From positions 181,576 through 245,575 of the forward strand of contig CAIWCD010000039.1 of assembly GCA_903911145.1 (NCBI GenBank): a stretch of DNA of 64,000 bases, given 5' to 3'. Within the stretch, counting starts at the first letter, position 1. Each line of letters starts with the position of its first letter. The notes under the pieces were generated by a model, which was not told where the DNA came from, ran no database searches, and saw only the letters and a list, made by a program, of their open reading frames with translations. The stretch is from an uncultured delta proteobacterium. Its GTDB lineage: Bacteria; Myxococcota; Myxococcia; Myxococcales; 40CM-4-68-19. Positions 61,270 to 64,000 of this stretch are shown piece after piece. A program made the translations under genes and the position numbers.

Positions 61270-61815
61270 TCAGAGCCCGCGCTTCTTGAGTTCGTCCATC
61301 TCGAAATCCGCGTCGTCCATCAAACGCTCATATGGCTTCAAGTCGACGCTCTGGCTTCTCGCCAGCGAGAGCAGGATGCTCTGGCCGGTCACACTCGACA
61401 CAGGCGGCTGCTGATAGACCGGATCGGAGAGGGCCGCGTCGGGATCCGCGAACGCCCAGCCCATCCTCTTGAACTGGTCGAGGACGTCTCCGAGAAACAG
61501 CGCATTGAGCAGGCTGTGATGAATCAACAGGAGCTGCGGGATATCTCGACCGAGCAGCTTTCGGGAGAGCTCTCGATAAGCCTCCGCGCGCTGTTTGATA
61601 TGCGCGAGATATGCATCGCGATAGGGCACAAGATCGAGTTTCGGATTGGCCGCGAGCTTCTCTGCGAGCCGCTGATCGAATCGCCAATCGGAACTATCGA
61701 GCGAGACATAGGCATTCCGATAATCCTGCTTCCGCAGGAAGGCGCGAAAGCCTTCGACCTTCGCGGGGGTGGCAGCGAGGAGAATCGCGAGTAGGGAGAG
61801 CATGGGTGAAAGCAT
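61270..61815 (-). CDS. Internally deleted polysaccharide deacetylase
   Basis: A 181-residue protein: a signal peptide (MLSLLAILLAATPA) joined directly to the C-terminal half of a NodB-type deacetylase. Recognisable family sequence starts at KVEGFRAFLRKQDYRNAYVS and continues through SLDSSDWRFDQRLAEKLAAN and LLGRDIPQLLLIHHSLLNAL to the end. The N-terminal catalytic half (TFDD and HxxxH metal motifs, about 120 residues) is missing, so it cannot deacetylate by the known mechanism. It could be a decayed gene or a non-catalytic binding remnant. ATG 61815 or 61803 may start it. Confidence 0.75.
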   Translation of the reverse strand: MLSPMLSLLAILLAATPAKVEGFRAFLRKQDYRNAYVSLDSSDWRFDQRLAEKLAANPKLDLVPYRDAYLAHIKQRAEAYRELSRKLLGRDIPQLLLIHHSLLNALFLGDVLDQFKRMGWAFADPDAALSDPVYQQPPVSSVTGQSILLSLARSQSVDLKPYERLMDDADFEMDELKKRGL

Positions 61816-61928
61816 CGCCCGAAACTCTCTTGCGGGTACCTTCGTGCATCCGGACCGCGCGGGGAGAGGCTTTGCGCGCTTCTCGCAGATGACGCCTGCG
61901 CGCGCCTGAGCTGCGATATGAACGGGCG

Positions 61929-62525
61929 ATGGACGCAAGCTTCTGGGAAGATGTCTACCAGTCGGGCCGCACGCGATTCGATCTCGGCGGGCCGACGATT
62001 CCGCTCACCGACTTCCTCGACCGCACGACGCTTACGCCCGGTCGCGCGATCGTTCCCGGCTGCGGGCGCGGCTACGACGTGCTCGAGCTGGCGCGCCGCG
62101 GCTGGGACGCGCTGGGCATCGACTTCGCGCCGAGTGCGATCCACGACGCCGAGGCGGCAGCGCGCAAATCCTCTCTGGATGCGCACGCGCGCTTCGCGCA
62201 GATCGATCTCTTCGAGTTGAAGGCGGAGCCGTTCGATCTCTGGTGGGAGAACACTTGCTACTGCGCGATCGAGCCCAAGCGCCGCGACGACTATGCGCGC
62301 GCTGCCTCAAGCCTGGTGCGGCCGGGAGGATTGCTCGTCTTCTGCGTCTTCCCCATCGATGGTCGCGAAGGAGGGCCGCCGTTCGCGGTGGATCCAAAGG
62401 AGATCGCGCCGCGATTTGAGCGCTGGTTCTCGCTCGAGGAGGTGGCGCCACCGCCGCGCCATTCGACAGCAGCGCGAGAAGGGAAGGAGCTGCTCGCGAT
62501 CCTGCGGCGCAACGACGTGAAGTGA
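61929..62525 (+). CDS. TPMT-family (thiopurine S-methyltransferase-like) methyltransferase
   Basis: A 198-residue class I methyltransferase of the TPMT family. SAM motif VPGCGRGYDVLELARRGWDA (motif I), FAPSAIHDAEAA, then FDLWWENTCYCAI and FCVFPIDGREGGPPFAVDP, all typical. Family members methylate thiols, selenium, tellurium or halides. No metal-resistance gene is adjacent. ATG 61929 is used. It is divergent from the deleted deacetylase and 3' of it lies repeat locus 8. Confidence 0.85.
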   Translation: MDASFWEDVYQSGRTRFDLGGPTIPLTDFLDRTTLTPGRAIVPGCGRGYDVLELARRGWDALGIDFAPSAIHDAEAAARKSSLDAHARFAQIDLFELKAEPFDLWWENTCYCAIEPKRRDDYARAASSLVRPGGLLVFCVFPIDGREGGPPFAVDPKEIAPRFERWFSLEEVAPPPRHSTAAREGKELLAILRRNDVK

Positions 62526-62585
62526 CTTCTGCTGCGCCGCGCGGTCGGCCTCGATGCAACGGCCCGTTCAGTAGCCGCGCGGGTT

Positions 62586-62621
62586 CGCGCGAGATCGTTT
62601 GAACACCAACGATCTCGCGCG
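62586..62621. repeat. Dyad-box repeat locus 8 (perfect hairpin)
   Basis: Box TTTGAACACCAA (62598-62609) sits in a perfect 14-bp stem (62586-62599 with 62608-62621) around the 8-nt loop TGAACACC. The arms are GC-extended here, unlike the AT-rich arms of locus 3, while the loop is the exact complement of the locus 3 loop. It lies between the convergent TPMT-like and lipoprotein genes. Confidence 0.7.
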
Positions 62622-62648
62622 CGTCGCATCTGCGGTGCCGCGACGAAG

Positions 62649-63281
62649 CTAGTGCGCGGCGGCGCTGTGCTCGAGACGCCCGATCGAATCGTGCGCCTTG
62701 TGCGTCCACTCGTCATCCAGACCGAGTTCGCTCGCGAGCTGCAGCGCCTTCTTGAACGCGTCGATCGCGCGGGCGTTGAGCGGGCCGGCCGTCTGCGCGA
62801 GCGCGAGCCGATATTGATCGGCGTACGTCGGCCCCATCGCGGCCAGCATCGGAGGCACCGGTGCGACGGCGAGCGCCGCGGCGAAGAGCTCGTCGAGATA
62901 GCCGATTCGATAGTAGGTCGCGACTGTCCAGGCCGACTTCTCGTGCTGCGATAGGCCTTCCTGGTATTGCGCGAGGAGCTTCTCCCTCGCTGCCGCCATC
63001 GAGGCGAGCGAGGCGTGGAGCGACTTCTCGAACTCCGCGCCGTTTCCTTCTGCGGCGAGCTTCATGCGCTCGTAGTCGGCGAGGCTCAGCTCTGCGCGCT
63101 GGAACGAGGCCTGCGCTGGCGTCGCACCGCTCGGCGCGCTTGCTTGCGCGTCCGCGGTGGGTGCGGGCTGCGCGGTGCGGCAGCCCGTCGTGGTGACGAG
63201 CGAGAGAGTGATCGCGGCGATCGATCCGGCGCCGAGAATGGAAAGATCGCAGAGACGATTCAGGAGGCGAAGTTTGGACAT
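62649..63281 (-). CDS. Hypothetical lipoprotein, 210 aa
   Basis: Signal peptide with lipobox TTGC (Cys34), an Ala/Pro/Ser-rich linker, then an all-helical body (LSLADYERMKLAAEGNGAEF, EKSLHASLASMAAAREKLLA, IDAFKKALQLASELGLDDEW) reminiscent of TPR-like helical hairpins. ATG 63281 is chosen over a codon at 63422. No family recognised. It is divergent from the collagen-like lipoprotein gene, sharing the ~140-bp region between them. Confidence 0.7.
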   Translation of the reverse strand: MSKLRLLNRLCDLSILGAGSIAAITLSLVTTTGCRTAQPAPTADAQASAPSGATPAQASFQRAELSLADYERMKLAAEGNGAEFEKSLHASLASMAAAREKLLAQYQEGLSQHEKSAWTVATYYRIGYLDELFAAALAVAPVPPMLAAMGPTYADQYRLALAQTAGPLNARAIDAFKKALQLASELGLDDEWTHKAHDSIGRLEHSAAAH

Positions 63282-63295
63282 GGCGTCGACGGTAG

Positions 63296-64000
<705 letters not shown>

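Overview
The window is dense, GC-rich bacterial chromosome with short intergenic gaps and almost uniformly G/C-ending codons. I infer a deltaproteobacterial/Myxococcota-type organism: many secreted lipoproteins, a giant Ig-like/FG-GAP protein, Asp-Ala-Gly-Ser linkers, a Gly-X-Y collagen-like lipoprotein, VolA-FadL and MoxR-DUF58-transglutaminase modules, and several HD-GYP proteins. There are no rRNA or tRNA genes, no CRISPR array and no intact insertion sequence.

Layout. 0-3.8 kb: dapD (5' cut), dapE, folK and a TPR lipoprotein. 3.9-6.1 kb (minus): aldolase, lipoprotein hydrolase, DUF4442. 6.2-11.2 kb: kdsD, then a fadR-like repressor with a self-operator leading into etfB-etfA and an MBL hydrolase. 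11.2-23.5 kb: a 12-kb operon-like run of a PqqD-type protein, a 3,023-residue lipoprotein, an unannotated 53-aa precursor-like peptide, an HPr-kinase-like protein, a radical SAM/SPASM enzyme and an S26-type peptidase. I read this as an undescribed modified-peptide (RiPP) locus. 23.5-34.7 kb: EamA transporter, PRMT-like methyltransferase, degenerate MBL nuclease, arginase-family enzyme, VolA-like lipase with FadL porin, Nudix-MBL fusion, fatty acid hydroxylase. 34.9-45.2 kb: CPBP protease, HD hydrolase, GAF-HD-GYP, M20 peptidase, three secreted proteins (one like a phage tail fibre) and an M28 peptidase; this block is visibly richer in TTAA and A/T-ending codons. 45.2-56.3 kb: sulfurtransferase, receiver-HD-GYP regulator, PF10136 membrane protein, RlmI-type methyltransferase, MoxR-DUF58-transglutaminase operon, mutM with a histone-H1-like tail. 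56.1-64 kb: hypothetical protein, subtilisin-like lipoprotein, DUF167, DUF4336-like protein, ArsR-SRPBCC pair, an internally deleted polysaccharide deacetylase, a TPMT-like enzyme, a lipoprotein and the start of a collagen-like lipoprotein.

Two kinds of non-coding structure stand out. First, about eight loci carry AT-rich dyad boxes of consensus TTKGNRYNCMAA, repeated at about 15- or 21-bp steps, mostly at gene ends. Second, two ~130-bp elements directly follow stop codons; their 26-27-bp stems differ in sequence but keep base pairing through compensatory changes, around a nearly identical loop.
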